Below, in pieces: positions 41,363 to 51,382 of a stretch of DNA of 64,000 bases. The notes beneath the pieces are model-generated. The model searched no databases. It was given only the letters and a program-made list of their open reading frames with translations, and was not told the origin of the DNA. Numbering within the stretch: position 1 is the stretch's first letter; the number at the start of each line of letters is the position of its first letter. Made by a program: the position numbers and the translations under genes. The stretch comes from Oscillospiraceae bacterium (GTDB lineage Bacteria; Bacillota; Clostridia; Oscillospirales; Ruminococcaceae), in the NCBI GenBank assembly GCA_017472735.1, contig JAFUOD010000003.1, positions 1 through 64,000 on the forward strand. Reading direction: 5' to 3'.

Positions 41363-43279
41363 ATGCTGGCAAGCATTGAAAACATTAATAAAATATATAA
41401 CGGCGAGGAGATACTTTCGGGCATTTCTTTAACTATTGAAAATAACGAGCGCATTGGGCTGGTTGGCGTTAACGGCTGCGGCAAAACAACTCTTTTATCG
41501 ATTTTGACGGGAAAGATAGACTTTGACAAAAATCCTGACGGAAGCGGCTCGGTTTCGATTGCAAGCGGTGTTAAGATTGGATATTTGGAGCAGCACACAG
41601 GACTTGAGGGTGATGCCTCGATTGCTGATGAAATGCGTTTGCCGTTTAAGCACTTAGATGAAGAATATGAACGAATGAAGGTGCTTGAAAAAAGTCTTAA
41701 CGAATTAAGCGGAGAGGCTTTGGAAAAAGCTGAAGCGGAGTATACGGCGCTTAGCTCGCATTATGAAAATAATGACGGATATATTATTGACGTAAAGATA
41801 AATACCGTTTTAAACGGCATGGGCTTTGCGGGAGTAGACAAAGCACGTCCCGTCAACTCGCTTTCGGGCGGTGAAAGAACGAGACTTGCGCTGGCAAAGC
41901 TCTTGCTCGAGGCACCTCAGCTTTTGATTTTGGACGAGCCGACAAACCACCTTGATCTTGACACAACGATGTGGCTTGAAGAATATTTGAGTGAATATAA
42001 GGGCGCTGTGCTGGTTGTCTCGCATAACAGATATTTTTTGGATAAGCTTTGCACAAGAATTTGCGAGATCGAACGAGGTCGTATTAAGTCATACAGCGGG
42101 AACTATTCTTTCTTTATTTCTCAGAAAAAGGCCGACAATGAACGTCAAGAAAAGCTTTATGACGCACAGCAGAAGAAGATATCGGAGCTGCAGTTCTTTA
42201 TTGACAAAAACCGTGCAAGCGCAACAAGCGCAAAGGCGGCAAAATCGAAACAGCACATGCTGGATAGAATTTTAGACGATGCAGTAGAAAAGCCGAGGAC
42301 ATATCAGAAGCCTGCAAAAATAAAGCTTGAGTATGATATTGCCCCTCCTAAAGATGTGTTTGAAGCTGTTGACGTTGATATTACAGTCGGCGAGGGTGAA
42401 GCAAGCAAGACACTTATTGATTCCTTCTCGTTAAAAGTAAGGCGCGGTGAAAAGGTTGGAATTATAGGCGCTAACGGAATCGGTAAGTCCTCGATTTTAA
42501 AGACGATGCTTTCTATTAACCCTCATGCAAAGGGAAAAATGAGCTGGGCTATGAACGTTAAAACAGCATATTTTGACCAAAAGAACGAACAGCTTGACCC
42601 TTTGAACTCGGTTATGGAGGAAGTGCACAAGCGATACCCCAGAATGACGGACTATGAAGTGAGAAGCATTTTGGGCAGCGTTTTGCTTACAGATGAGAAC
42701 GTTTACAAGCCTGTTGGGGTTATAAGCGGCGGTGAAAAAACAAAGCTTAGCTTTGCTTTAATGATGCTTAGGCGTGCAAATGTTTTGCTTTTGGACGAGC
42801 CGACGAACCATCTTGATATTTTGACAAAAGAGGTTTTAGAGGACGCTTTGGCAGAGTATGACGGAACGATTATTTTTGTCTCGCACGATAGATACTTGCT
42901 GAACAGAATAGCCTCGCGCATTGTTGAGGTTACACCAAACAGCGTTAGCAGTTATGAAGGTAACTTCGACAAATATCTTGAGCAAAAAGAGAAGGAAAAA
43001 GCAAGCGAGCTTGCGGCTGCGGCCTCGGTTAAAACACAGGAGCCGAAGAAACAATACCGCACAAAGCAGCAGCGTGCCGATGATGTTAAGCGCAAGCAGG
43101 AAATCAGAGAGCTTGAAGCAAGAATCGAAGAGCTTGAGGGATTGATCGCACAGCTTGAAGCGAAAATGTGCGAGCCGCAGATCGCAGGGGACTATCAGAA
43201 GCTGAGTGAAGCGTGCCAAGAGCTTGAAGATGCTAAAAATGAGCTTAACGATTGTATGGACAGATGGGTTTTAATGTGA
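41363..43279 (+). CDS. ABC-F family ATPase (ribosome-associated)
   Basis: A 638-residue protein with two ABC ATPase domains and no membrane segments, the mark of the ABC-F group. Domain 1: Walker A GVNGCGKTT, signature LSGGERTRLALAK, Walker B LLILDEPTNHLD. A basic linker follows, then domain 2: GANGIGKSS, ISGGEKTKLSFAL, LLLDEPTNHLD. A C-terminal coiled coil (about 560-635) is present. ABC-F proteins act at the ribosomal E site as translation factors or antibiotic-protection proteins. The length and coiled coil resemble the YdiF/Uup housekeeping type, but the sequence alone does not separate the two roles. ATG at 41363 follows AAAGGTG. Confidence 0.9.
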   Translation: MLASIENINKIYNGEEILSGISLTIENNERIGLVGVNGCGKTTLLSILTGKIDFDKNPDGSGSVSIASGVKIGYLEQHTGLEGDASIADEMRLPFKHLDEEYERMKVLEKSLNELSGEALEKAEAEYTALSSHYENNDGYIIDVKINTVLNGMGFAGVDKARPVNSLSGGERTRLALAKLLLEAPQLLILDEPTNHLDLDTTMWLEEYLSEYKGAVLVVSHNRYFLDKLCTRICEIERGRIKSYSGNYSFFISQKKADNERQEKLYDAQQKKISELQFFIDKNRASATSAKAAKSKQHMLDRILDDAVEKPRTYQKPAKIKLEYDIAPPKDVFEAVDVDITVGEGEASKTLIDSFSLKVRRGEKVGIIGANGIGKSSILKTMLSINPHAKGKMSWAMNVKTAYFDQKNEQLDPLNSVMEEVHKRYPRMTDYEVRSILGSVLLTDENVYKPVGVISGGEKTKLSFALMMLRRANVLLLDEPTNHLDILTKEVLEDALAEYDGTIIFVSHDRYLLNRIASRIVEVTPNSVSSYEGNFDKYLEQKEKEKASELAAAASVKTQEPKKQYRTKQQRADDVKRKQEIRELEARIEELEGLIAQLEAKMCEPQIAGDYQKLSEACQELEDAKNELNDCMDRWVLM

Positions 43280-43292
43280 AAATTGTAAACCA

Positions 43293-43440
43293 GGCGTAAG
43301 CGCCAGCGTGCGGCGGCGACCGAAGGGGCGCCGCCGCTTATATTTTTTGCGAAGCAAAAAATATAACACCCGCCCGCAAGGGCGGGACGATGGCGCGCAA
43401 TGCTTTGGCGGTCCTGCAAGGCAGGAGTGTCGCAGAATAT
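43293..43440. repeat. GC-rich cluster of consecutive palindromes (REP-like?) after the ABC-F gene
   Basis: Four stems in a row: GGCG/CGCC (43293-43304), GCGGCGGCG/CGCCGCCGC (43310-43337), TATATTTTTTGC/GCAAAAAATATA (43339-43365, perfect 12 bp) and CCCGCCC/GGGCGGG (43369-43386). A further GC-rich tail (TGCAAGGCAGGA) runs to about 43430. The 348-bp gap 43280-43636 holds no gene. The third stem may act as terminator for the ABC-F gene. A similar but shorter GC-rich patch lies at 37369-37420. Confidence 0.6.
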
Positions 43441-43636
43441 GAAACCACATAAAATAAAGGCAGTTTAAGATGCTTATAGCGATAGTTTGTTCAAGTTATA
43501 CAATTAGAAGCAGGAAAATTCTGCTTAAATGCAACTAAATTAAACATTGACAACTAAACTTGTAAATGATATGATAATATTATAACATGATATCGCGCTT
43601 TAAATTATTACTAAGATAAATTTTGAGGTGACATTA

Positions 43637-44497
43637 ATGCAGGAATTCTATTTTGCTTTACTTGGTGACGAAGTTAAACTGCCTTTGTATGTAACCGGTG
43701 TCGGCTCTACTGACCCGGAGTATTATTGCCGCAGACCTAACGGACACGTTTATCATCAGATTATTTTTGGGGCACGCGGTGAAGGCGTTTTGACCATTGA
43801 CGGCAACGAATATAAAATTCCTCAGGGAACAGGTTTTTATTTGCCTGCTTCGCACCCCCACGAGTATAAACCGACAGAAGCGGGAGAATGGGAAACTCAC
43901 TGGGTGGCATTTTCGGGTGCCTGCATTGAAAATGTATTGCCCGCTTTTGAATTTAACAAGCCTTTTGTTTTTAAGATGACCGATCACAGCGTGTTTGAAT
44001 CACTTTGGCAAAAGATGCTTAAGACGACAAGATCGAGCAATCTTAACAGCGGACACACAAATTCTGCACTTTTATATACTTTTTTGGTTGAGCTTAACAA
44101 GCTTATCACCTGCCCTGCCTCGACAAAAGAAAACCACAGAATGGATCAGCTTACACCTATTATCGAATATATTGATAAAAACTATGCAACCGCTATCACT
44201 CTTAAAGAGCTTGCAAGAATAGCTGACCTTTCTCCTCAGTACATTTGCAGAATTTTTAAAGAGTGCCTTAACATGCGCCCGTTTGAGCATTTAACAAAGA
44301 AGCGCATTTTTGAATCGAAGAAGCTTTTGACCGAAACAAACCTTTCAATCAACGAGATTTCTAAGGCTGTAGGATATAACGATTGCTCTTACTTCTGCGT
44401 GGTGTTTAAAAGACAGGAAGGTGTTTCTCCTGCCGAATACCGCTCGGCATTTAACGAAAGAAGAGGAACCATTTCAAGACTTGAAGATGGTGAATAG
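43637..44497 (+). CDS. AraC-family transcriptional regulator with cupin sensor
   Basis: A 286-residue regulator. The N-terminal cupin-like domain (HQIIFGARGEGVLTIDGNEY, about 35-55) should bind a sugar. The C-terminal domain (about 180-280) has two AraC HTH motifs: ITLKELARIADLSPQYICRIFKE and LSINEISKAVGYNDCSYFCVVFKR. Such proteins usually control sugar-use operons. Its nearest likely targets are the GH43/GH31 genes 2-8 kb upstream, which is inference. ATG at 43637 follows GAGGTG at 6 bp. Confidence 0.9.
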   Translation: MQEFYFALLGDEVKLPLYVTGVGSTDPEYYCRRPNGHVYHQIIFGARGEGVLTIDGNEYKIPQGTGFYLPASHPHEYKPTEAGEWETHWVAFSGACIENVLPAFEFNKPFVFKMTDHSVFESLWQKMLKTTRSSNLNSGHTNSALLYTFLVELNKLITCPASTKENHRMDQLTPIIEYIDKNYATAITLKELARIADLSPQYICRIFKECLNMRPFEHLTKKRIFESKKLLTETNLSINEISKAVGYNDCSYFCVVFKRQEGVSPAEYRSAFNERRGTISRLEDGE

Positions 44498-44506
44498 ATA
44501 TAATTT

Positions 44507-44538
44507 CAGCCGCACTTTTTTGGTGCGGCTGTTTTTTT
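44507..44538 (+). terminator. Terminator of the AraC regulator gene
   Basis: CAGCCGCAC (44507-44515) pairs with GTGCGGCTG (44523-44531), followed by seven T. Confidence 0.85.
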
Positions 44539-45577
44539 ATGTGCGACTGCAAATTTCATCGACAAGTGTTTTGGTATATTCGTTTAAGGCGTCAAAATTC
44601 ATTGCAGCGATATAATGGCTTTCCAAATCGTCATGCACGGCTTTTGCCTTTGCAAGAACGTTTGCGGTTTCTTTAATAAGCTCGGTGCCTGCTGTGGCGG
44701 CAAACTGCAAACGCTTGCGCTTGCTTTTTAAAATGCCGTTGTCGTAAAAACGCAAGGAATTGATTTTTTGCGCGCCCGAAAGAGGCTTAGAAGTAAAAGC
44801 TATGCCAAGCTTGGGAATTATAATGTGGTCATAAACAGAATCGGGCAGAATTGGATTGGTGCTGACGATTACATCATATCCTCGGTTAACCGCCATAACA
44901 CTGAGAGTTTTTAAAAGTCTGTCAGTTACGGCAATACAGCTATCGTCGATATAATAAAGCTTACAGCCGATGAATGCACTCTCCTGCGTGATTATGCCCT
45001 TTGGGGTTATTGAGGTGATGCGACGGCGAGAAACTTTTCCGTGCTTATCAGGAATTTTGGGAATGAGCTTTGAAGTGAGTCGCTCGGCATATGCATCTAA
45101 CTTTTGGCGGTTTAGTGCAAATTCTCCTACGGCTAAAATATCTTGATAAAGGCCCGATGCTGCTTTTAAATACCTCTTGCCGCGTGAATGAAGACGTTTG
45201 TTATCATCGGTAAGTGTTATGACTAAATCCTTTGATTCAGCGAGCTTTTCCTTGTTCCAAAACTGACCGAGGTCTACAATGCGCTGAGAAACTCCCGGAT
45301 AAGTAGGGTCGAAAACATGAGGGGCGGTACCGTCAACAATGATTATCCCCTTTTCACGAGAGATAACTGCATCAAGCGAGTCGGGATCGCTTGAGCAATA
45401 GTAAAGCTCGGCATCGTTTAAATTGGCAGCAACTTTTTTCATCAGAGTGGATTTACCTGTACCCGGCCCTCCCTTTAAAATGTAAGCAAAAAGTACGCCT
45501 GAATTGATATCTTCGGTGATGTTGGTCGAAAAGCCTTCGGGTGTTGGGCAACCCAAAAAATAAGATTTTGTTGGCAT
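44537..45577 (-). CDS. PRK06851-type P-loop ATPase, unknown function
   Basis: A 346-residue protein with Walker A ILKGGPGTGKSTLMKKV (about 33-49) near the start, after the family opening YFLGCPTPEGFSTNITEDI. A second nucleotide-related half begins near residue 185 (SAFIGCKLYYIDDSC). The pattern matches PRK06851, an ATPase family found in Clostridia and Bacilli with no proven role. It contains a GIIIVDGTAPHVFDPTYPGV segment typical of these proteins. It is encoded alone, with no shared operon visible. Confidence 0.7.
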   Translation of the reverse strand: MPTKSYFLGCPTPEGFSTNITEDINSGVLFAYILKGGPGTGKSTLMKKVAANLNDAELYYCSSDPDSLDAVISREKGIIIVDGTAPHVFDPTYPGVSQRIVDLGQFWNKEKLAESKDLVITLTDDNKRLHSRGKRYLKAASGLYQDILAVGEFALNRQKLDAYAERLTSKLIPKIPDKHGKVSRRRITSITPKGIITQESAFIGCKLYYIDDSCIAVTDRLLKTLSVMAVNRGYDVIVSTNPILPDSVYDHIIIPKLGIAFTSKPLSGAQKINSLRFYDNGILKSKRKRLQFAATAGTELIKETANVLAKAKAVHDDLESHYIAAMNFDALNEYTKTLVDEICSRT

Positions 45578-45634
45578 AACGGTTCCTCCAATAACTCTTT
45601 TTGTTTATAATATGGAGAAAACTTAAAATGCGTG

Positions 45635-45668
45635 AAAAAAGCTGTAAGGTAATTCCTTACAGCTTTTT
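45635..45668. terminator. Terminator of the minus-strand ftsH operon (bidirectional)
   Basis: AAAAAGCTGTAAGG pairs perfectly with CCTTACAGCTTTTT (14 bp) around a 5-base loop, 6 bp past the ftsH stop. Confidence 0.85.
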
Positions 45669-45674
45669 AGGTTA

Positions 45675-47633
45675 TTAATTTTCAGTTGAATTATCTTGGG
45701 TATCAACCACCTCAGAAGGCATTTGCACATCGGGAATTTCGGTGTTGAGTGAGGATAAATCCACGGTCGGTTCAGTATCAAGAGCTTCGCCGTTCATTAA
45801 GCGTTCAAACTGTTCGCCGTTAAGCTTTTCGTGCTTAATGAGATATTGAGCGACAGTGTGAAGCTGACCGATATGCTGACTTAAAATATCGATAGCGGAA
45901 TTATAGGCAGAATGAACGATCTCACGCATTTCGTTATCTATCTCAGAAGCGACTTTTTCGGAATAAGCCTTTTGAGTGTTATAATCGCGTCCCAAAAATA
46001 CCTCGTCTTGTTCGGCACCGTAAACAACAGGGCCGATCTTATCGGAGAAGCCGTATTTTGTGACCATGCTGCGAGCAATTTTTGTTGCGCGCTCAAGGTC
46101 GTTCGAGGCACCTGTTGAAATATCGTCAAGAACGATCTTTTCGGCAGCACGGCCGCCCAAAAGAGTTATAATTCTTTCCTGCATTTCAGTCTTGGTGATA
46201 AAGTCCTTATCCTGCTCGGGAGCTGCCATTGTGTAACCTCCGGCAAAGCCTGTGGGAACAATGGATATCTCGCCTACCTTATCTTGTGTGGGGCAATAGT
46301 AATAACAAAGCGCATGGCCTGCCTCGTGATAAGCGGTAAGCTTTTTGCTTTCTTGCGTAATCACTCTTGAACGCTTTTCGGGGCCTACCATTACCTTGGT
46401 AGAAGCATCAGCCAGATCCTGTGCGGTGATCGCCTTCTTCCCTCTTTTAGCGGCAAGAAGTGCAGCTTCGTTCATGAGGTTTGCAAGATCGGCACCTGTG
46501 AAGCCCGAGGTTGTGCCTGCAATCGTCTTAAGGTCAACATCGGGAGCTAAGGGCTTGTTCTTTGCATGAACCTTTAAAATAGCTTCTCTGCCCTTAATGT
46601 CGGGGTAGTTTACATAAACCTGTCTGTCAAAGCGGCCGGGACGAAGCAGTGCGGGGTCCAAAACGTCGCGGCGGTTGGTTGCAGCCAAAACGATAACGCC
46701 TGCGTCACCTGTAAAGCCGTCCATTTCAACAAGGAGCTGGTTGAGTGTTTGCTCTCTTTCATCGTGACCGCCGCCCAAGCCTGCGCCGCGGTGTCTGCCC
46801 ACAGCATCGATTTCATCGATAAAGACGATGGAGGGTGCGCTCTTTTTAGCCTGGTCGAACAGATCACGCACACGTGCAGCACCTGCACCAACATAAAGCT
46901 CGACAAAGTCGGAACCGGAAAGCGAGAAGAAGGGCACTCCGGCTTCGCCTGCGACAGCCTTTGCGAGCAAGGTTTTACCGTTACCGGGAGGGCCGACAAG
47001 CAAAACGCCCTTGGGGATTTTTGCACCAATGTCACGGTATTTCTGAGGATTCTTTAACAGCTCAACAATTTCCTCGAGCTCGGCTTTTTCTTCATCTGCA
47101 CCTGCAACATCGTTAAATGTTACCTTGCTGACGATATCGGCATCAGTTCTGATTCGAGCCTTGCCGACAGGGTTTTTGCCGCCGGGCCCTAAGTTGCGGA
47201 ACATGATAAAAGTCAGAAACAGCATTCCTCCGATAAGAAGAACCGAGGGAATGATGGACAAAATAATTCCGCCGACGTTGGCAGATGTAACGACCTCGTA
47301 AACCAAGGGCGTTTCGTGAGTTGCGTTGTATTCTTTACGGTAGTTGAAATCGTTTTCTCCGTTACCGAAAATTTCATTATAAAAAGCTTCAACATTTGGG
47401 ACTTTGTAGGTTTTAACTTCATCAGTACCCTCGAGCTTATATTCTAATTTGCCTGTGCCGCGGTCGAAGGTGAACTCGCTTACCTGCAAATTATCAAAAT
47501 AGCCCAAAATGTCGGAATAAGTAGTTTTATCTGCCTGAGAAGCAAAGCTGCTGAAAGCAATCAGCATTGCAATAATAATTATCGTTGCAAACGCTAAATA
47601 TGCAAGCAGTCCTTTGTTTTTGTTTTGATTCAA
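45675..47633 (-). CDS. ftsH: ATP-dependent zinc metalloprotease FtsH
   Basis: A 652-residue membrane protease that degrades damaged membrane and regulatory proteins. Two membrane segments (about 8-28 and 121-143) flank an extracytoplasmic domain. The AAA domain has [21 protein letters not shown] and the SRH motif [20 protein letters not shown]. The zinc site is HEAGHALCY (about 435). The Asp/Glu-rich C-terminal tail is variable in the family. Downstream of tilS and hpt, the typical Firmicute order. Confidence 0.97.
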   Translation of the reverse strand: MNQNKNKGLLAYLAFATIIIIAMLIAFSSFASQADKTTYSDILGYFDNLQVSEFTFDRGTGKLEYKLEGTDEVKTYKVPNVEAFYNEIFGNGENDFNYRKEYNATHETPLVYEVVTSANVGGIILSIIPSVLLIGGMLFLTFIMFRNLGPGGKNPVGKARIRTDADIVSKVTFNDVAGADEEKAELEEIVELLKNPQKYRDIGAKIPKGVLLVGPPGNGKTLLAKAVAGEAGVPFFSLSGSDFVELYVGAGAARVRDLFDQAKKSAPSIVFIDEIDAVGRHRGAGLGGGHDEREQTLNQLLVEMDGFTGDAGVIVLAATNRRDVLDPALLRPGRFDRQVYVNYPDIKGREAILKVHAKNKPLAPDVDLKTIAGTTSGFTGADLANLMNEAALLAAKRGKKAITAQDLADASTKVMVGPEKRSRVITQESKKLTAYHEAGHALCYYYCPTQDKVGEISIVPTGFAGGYTMAAPEQDKDFITKTEMQERIITLLGGRAAEKIVLDDISTGASNDLERATKIARSMVTKYGFSDKIGPVVYGAEQDEVFLGRDYNTQKAYSEKVASEIDNEMREIVHSAYNSAIDILSQHIGQLHTVAQYLIKHEKLNGEQFERLMNGEALDTEPTVDLSSLNTEIPDVQMPSEVVDTQDNSTEN

Positions 47634-47668
47634 TGGTTATACCTCTTTTCTTGGATTGAGAATGTTAA

Positions 47669-48193
47669 TTAAAGAATTACTTCGCCTACAAAATCGAGAT
47701 TGCGGTAATCCTCGTCATAGTCGAGGCCGTAACCGACAACAAATCTGTCTTCAATGGTGTAGCAGCTGTAATCTGCGCGGATATTGATAACACGGCGTGA
47801 GGGCTTATCTAAGAAAGCGGCGATTTTAACCTCTTTAGCACCTTTTGAAATTAAGGTCTCTTTTAAAACATTCAAGGTTCTGCCCGTATCTAAAATATCC
47901 TCGACGAGTAGGACATGCTTATCTTTAATGTCAAGCTCGGTGTCCATCTTTACGTTGACAACACCGCCCGATGTAGTGCCCGTATAGCTCTTTGCGCTGA
48001 TAAAGTCGAGATGAATAGGCAAATCGATTGCACGGACAAGGTCGGACATAAAGATAAACGAGCCTTTTAAAACGCTGATTAAAACAACAGGCTTACCCTG
48101 ATAGTCACGGGTTATCTGTGCGCCCATTTCTTTAACCTTGGCTGCTATCTCCTCTTTAGTTAACATTACTTCGATTTTGTGCTGAAATTCCAT
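47669..48193 (-). CDS. hpt: Hypoxanthine phosphoribosyltransferase
   Basis: A 174-residue purine salvage enzyme that joins hypoxanthine or guanine with PRPP. The PRPP-binding motif is VLLVEDILDTGRTL, and the flexible loop SAKSYTG is also present, as is the LVVGYGLDYDEDYRNL end. The start ATG at 48193 follows GGAGGAGAC; a longer frame to 48208 begins inside that RBS. In Firmicutes the tilS-hpt-ftsH cluster is conserved. Confidence 0.96.
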   Translation of the reverse strand: MEFQHKIEVMLTKEEIAAKVKEMGAQITRDYQGKPVVLISVLKGSFIFMSDLVRAIDLPIHLDFISAKSYTGTTSGGVVNVKMDTELDIKDKHVLLVEDILDTGRTLNVLKETLISKGAKEVKIAAFLDKPSRRVINIRADYSCYTIEDRFVVGYGLDYDEDYRNLDFVGEVIL

Positions 48194-48229
48194 AGTTGTC
48201 TCCTCCATATTGTCGGTAATTTAATGAGT

Positions 48230-49534
48230 TTAGTTATTTATAATTCTAACTGATAAGGTAATTTTTGTGTTTTCATCAACACAGGCTCTTTCAGCCGCGC
48301 CGAAGCCCTCGACAAAAACGGCACCCAAATCGTCGCTTATAACAACTTGGAGATTGCGTTTTTCGGGTGGAATCTTAGCAAAAAGCTTTTTAATGACAGA
48401 AGTGAAATCCTTGCAGTAAAGCTTGATTTTTTCGTTGCCCGAATAACTTCTTAACACTGTAGAGCCAACTAATTTTTCAGCATCAAGAAACCATTTTAAA
48501 CTGTTTTTGTTATGAGCTGATATATCAAATCGTGAAAGCTGTGTGATAACGACCTTTTTATCACCGATAGAAACTTCGTCACCAATCAAGATTTCTTTAA
48601 AAAGCTTTTCATTCGCCGCAGAATCGGTTATTGTTAGTCTTCCCGAAGCGGCTATTATATAAACTCCCTTTTGTATGTTAATCTTGCCATCATATAAAAG
48701 AATATTTTTGATTGCTGTAATTCTTTCGTTTGACACAGGGATCTTGTTTTCGTTTAAAATATAAGAAATTACCTTTGACAAAACTGCTTGGTCATAAATT
48801 TCGCTTAAATCGTATTCGCCGTCTGCTTTGCAGTTTTCAAACACTGACAAAGCCAGATCGTTCAGATGATCCTCGGCTTCCTGCCACGAGTTAAGCTCGG
48901 CTTCGTAGGTTTTAAGCAGTCCCCCGTTGATCTTTAAAAGCTCGGGCAGGACGTTAAGACGAATGATATTGCGTGAGCAGTCATCAACTAAGTTTGTGCT
49001 GTCGGTAACATAGGCTTGTCCGAGGGTTGAAAGGTAAGCTTCGATCTCGTCTCGGGTCGTGCGAATAAGCGGACGGATAATGTTGTCTCTTACAGGTGGA
49101 ACACCCAAAAGTCCTTTTAATCCGCATCCACGGGTCAGGTTGAAAACTGTGGTTTCTAAGCAGTCGTTAAGGTTATGAGCAGTGGCAAGCTTAACACCTT
49201 TACAATATTTATTAAGTGCTTCATAACGAAGGTGGCGCGCACCATCCTCTAACGAGCGCTTGCTTTCGGCACAAAATGCTTTAACATCAACACTTTCAAC
49301 AAAAAGGTCAAGGCTGTTAGCTTTACAGAACCCGTGGCAAAACTCTTCGTCACGTTTGCTCTCGTCTCCTCTTAAATTGTGGTTGACGTGAACACAAAAA
49401 ACATCGTAACCGAGTTTTTTTAACACTAATGCAAGGCAAACACTATCGGCGCCGCCTGACAAAGCAACACAAACACGCTCGCCCAAGGTCAGCATTGAAT
49501 AAGCTTGAATTGTTTGCTGAATTTTATTAAGCAT
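48230..49534 (-). CDS. tilS: tRNA(Ile)-lysidine synthase
   Basis: A 434-residue enzyme that makes lysidine at C34 of the tRNA reading AUA. The N-type ATP pyrophosphatase P-loop SGGADSVCLALVL (about 25-37), the VHVNHNLRGDESKRDEEFC segment and ATAHNLNDCLETTVFNLTRGCGLKGL are diagnostic. The C-terminal part (about 360-430) is the small TilS_C domain. Its ATG overlaps the dnaB stop by one base (TAATG), so translation is coupled. Confidence 0.96.
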   Translation of the reverse strand: MLNKIQQTIQAYSMLTLGERVCVALSGGADSVCLALVLKKLGYDVFCVHVNHNLRGDESKRDEEFCHGFCKANSLDLFVESVDVKAFCAESKRSLEDGARHLRYEALNKYCKGVKLATAHNLNDCLETTVFNLTRGCGLKGLLGVPPVRDNIIRPLIRTTRDEIEAYLSTLGQAYVTDSTNLVDDCSRNIIRLNVLPELLKINGGLLKTYEAELNSWQEAEDHLNDLALSVFENCKADGEYDLSEIYDQAVLSKVISYILNENKIPVSNERITAIKNILLYDGKINIQKGVYIIAASGRLTITDSAANEKLFKEILIGDEVSIGDKKVVITQLSRFDISAHNKNSLKWFLDAEKLVGSTVLRSYSGNEKIKLYCKDFTSVIKKLFAKIPPEKRNLQVVISDDLGAVFVEGFGAAERACVDENTKITLSVRIINN

Positions 49535-50889
49535 TATGATTCTCTCGTGTCAAGGTTTCTGAACAGGGTATATTCGCCCAAAAAGGCAAGGTTAACTGTG
49601 CCTGTTGAACCGTGACGGTTTTTAGAAACGATACATTCGGCGGCAGCCTGATTGGGATTTTGCTTATCGTAAACGCCCTCGCGATAGACAAACAAAATAA
49701 TGTCAGCGTCCTGCTCGATAGAACCTGATTCACGAAGGTCGCTCGGAAGCGGACGATGGTCCTGACGTGATTCAACTGAACGGTTGAGCTGTGACAAAAC
49801 GATTACCGGAACATTAAGCTCCTTAGCCATGAGCTTAAGCTGACGTGTGATTTCGGAAACCTCGGTAACGCGGTTGTTATGGTTTGTGGGTGACTCCATA
49901 AGCTGGAGATAGTCGATGATAACAAGACCTAAGTTTCTCATTCTTCTTACTTTTGCTTTAATTTGAGGAACCGTAATGCCTGCGGTATCATCAATGTAAA
50001 TATTCATCTGCGATAGGCTGTCTGCCGCTTCGGCAAGCTTGATCCAGTCATCAGCAGAGATCATGCCAGATGTGAGGGTCGTGTTAGGCACCAACGCCTC
50101 GCTTGAAAGCATACGTGTTGCGAGCTGTTCTTTGCCCATTTCGAGGGAGAACACACAGATGTCCTTGTCGGGCGATTTTTTTGCGACGTTTGCCGCCATG
50201 TTTAATGCAAGCGCCGATTTACCCATACCCGGTCGGGCGGCGATCACGATAAGGTCGGATTTGTTAAGACCGGATATCATGGTATCTAAATATGTAAAGC
50301 CTGAGCGCAGGCCTTGATATTCATCCTTATCCTCGCCCGAGAGCTTTTGGATCCTATCATAAGCCGAGACGATGATCTCGCTTAAGCGAGTTAAGCCTTC
50401 AACATCCCTGCCCTGACGGATATCGTAAATCTTTTGCTCCGCAAGGTCTAACAGAGTGGTGGCGTTTTCGCCGCCGTCGGCAGCGGCCTCGATAATATCA
50501 CGCGAGGCGTTGATAAGCGCACGGGTCAAATATTTATCTTCGACAATTTTGCAATAGCTTGCAATGTTTGCAACCGAAGGAACACTATCCATGATGCCTT
50601 TAAGATAAGTCTTTGCCATTGCGGTGGTTTCAAACACGCCTTGAGCCACAGCCTCGTTCATAACGGTGATAATGTCAGCAGCGGCGCCGTTTGAAAACAT
50701 TCTTAAAATAATTGAATAGATCTCACGGTGCTGTTCACGGTAAAAGCTTTCGGGTTTAAGGTGTGCAATGACCGTGGGAAGAGTATCGGGATTCAGAAGA
50801 AGGGCGCCCAGAACGGTCTGCTCGGCTTCTAAATTATATGGCAATTCTCTGCCTGCAAGCTCTTGCGCAGTAAGACTGTTAACAGCCAT
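49534..50889 (-). CDS. dnaB: Replicative DNA helicase
   Basis: A 451-residue DnaB/DnaC-type hexameric helicase for chromosome replication. The N-terminal domain (LPYNLEAEQTVLGALLLNP) binds primase; the RecA-fold domain has Walker A ARPGMGKSALALN (about 223-235), IDDTAGITVPQIKAKVRRM, LVIIDYLQLM and SQLNRSVESR. It follows rplI by 25 bp and is coupled to tilS. No intein is present. Confidence 0.97.
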   Translation of the reverse strand: MAVNSLTAQELAGRELPYNLEAEQTVLGALLLNPDTLPTVIAHLKPESFYREQHREIYSIILRMFSNGAAADIITVMNEAVAQGVFETTAMAKTYLKGIMDSVPSVANIASYCKIVEDKYLTRALINASRDIIEAAADGGENATTLLDLAEQKIYDIRQGRDVEGLTRLSEIIVSAYDRIQKLSGEDKDEYQGLRSGFTYLDTMISGLNKSDLIVIAARPGMGKSALALNMAANVAKKSPDKDICVFSLEMGKEQLATRMLSSEALVPNTTLTSGMISADDWIKLAEAADSLSQMNIYIDDTAGITVPQIKAKVRRMRNLGLVIIDYLQLMESPTNHNNRVTEVSEITRQLKLMAKELNVPVIVLSQLNRSVESRQDHRPLPSDLRESGSIEQDADIILFVYREGVYDKQNPNQAAAECIVSKNRHGSTGTVNLAFLGEYTLFRNLDTRES

Positions 50890-50914
50890 GACTAAACCTC
50901 CTAAAAAATCTGAT

Positions 50915-51361
50915 TTATTCGGGAATCACCTTTACTGTCATTTTACAGCCGATGCCCTGAGTAAGCTTAATATCTAACGAATAATCGCCGTAAGCCTTGA
51001 TGTCGCTTGCAAGACTTAATTTTTTCTTGTCAAGTTCAACACCGTGCTGTTCTTTAATAAGGTCGCAGATGGTTGCAGTGGTGACAGAGCCGAAGAGCTT
51101 GCCGCCTGCACCTGCCTTTGCCTTAACGGTTACAGCCTTATCGTTAAGCTTTGAGGCAATAGCTTTAGCCTCAGACTTGGCGACATCTAACTTGTGCTGC
51201 TGAGAAGCCTTTTTTCCTTCAAGGTCGTTAATGTTCTTGGCAGTAGCTTCGATAGCAAAGCCGCGAGCGATTAGAAAATTTCTTGCATAGCCGTCAGCAA
51301 CGTCTAAAACGGTGCCTGCCTTGCCCGAGCCTTTAACGTCTTTAATAAGTATAACTTTCAT
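50915..51361 (-). CDS. rplI: 50S ribosomal protein L9
   Basis: A 148-residue L9. The N-terminal rRNA-binding signature reads [19 protein letters not shown], a long connecting helix follows ([23 protein letters not shown]), then the globular C-terminal domain. gdpP-rplI-dnaB is a conserved order in Firmicutes; the gene starts 21 bp after the gdpP stop. Confidence 0.97.
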   Translation of the reverse strand: MKVILIKDVKGSGKAGTVLDVADGYARNFLIARGFAIEATAKNINDLEGKKASQQHKLDVAKSEAKAIASKLNDKAVTVKAKAGAGGKLFGSVTTATICDLIKEQHGVELDKKKLSLASDIKAYGDYSLDIKLTQGIGCKMTVKVIPE

Positions 51362-51382
51362 TTTATTTTCCTCCTGATGGGA

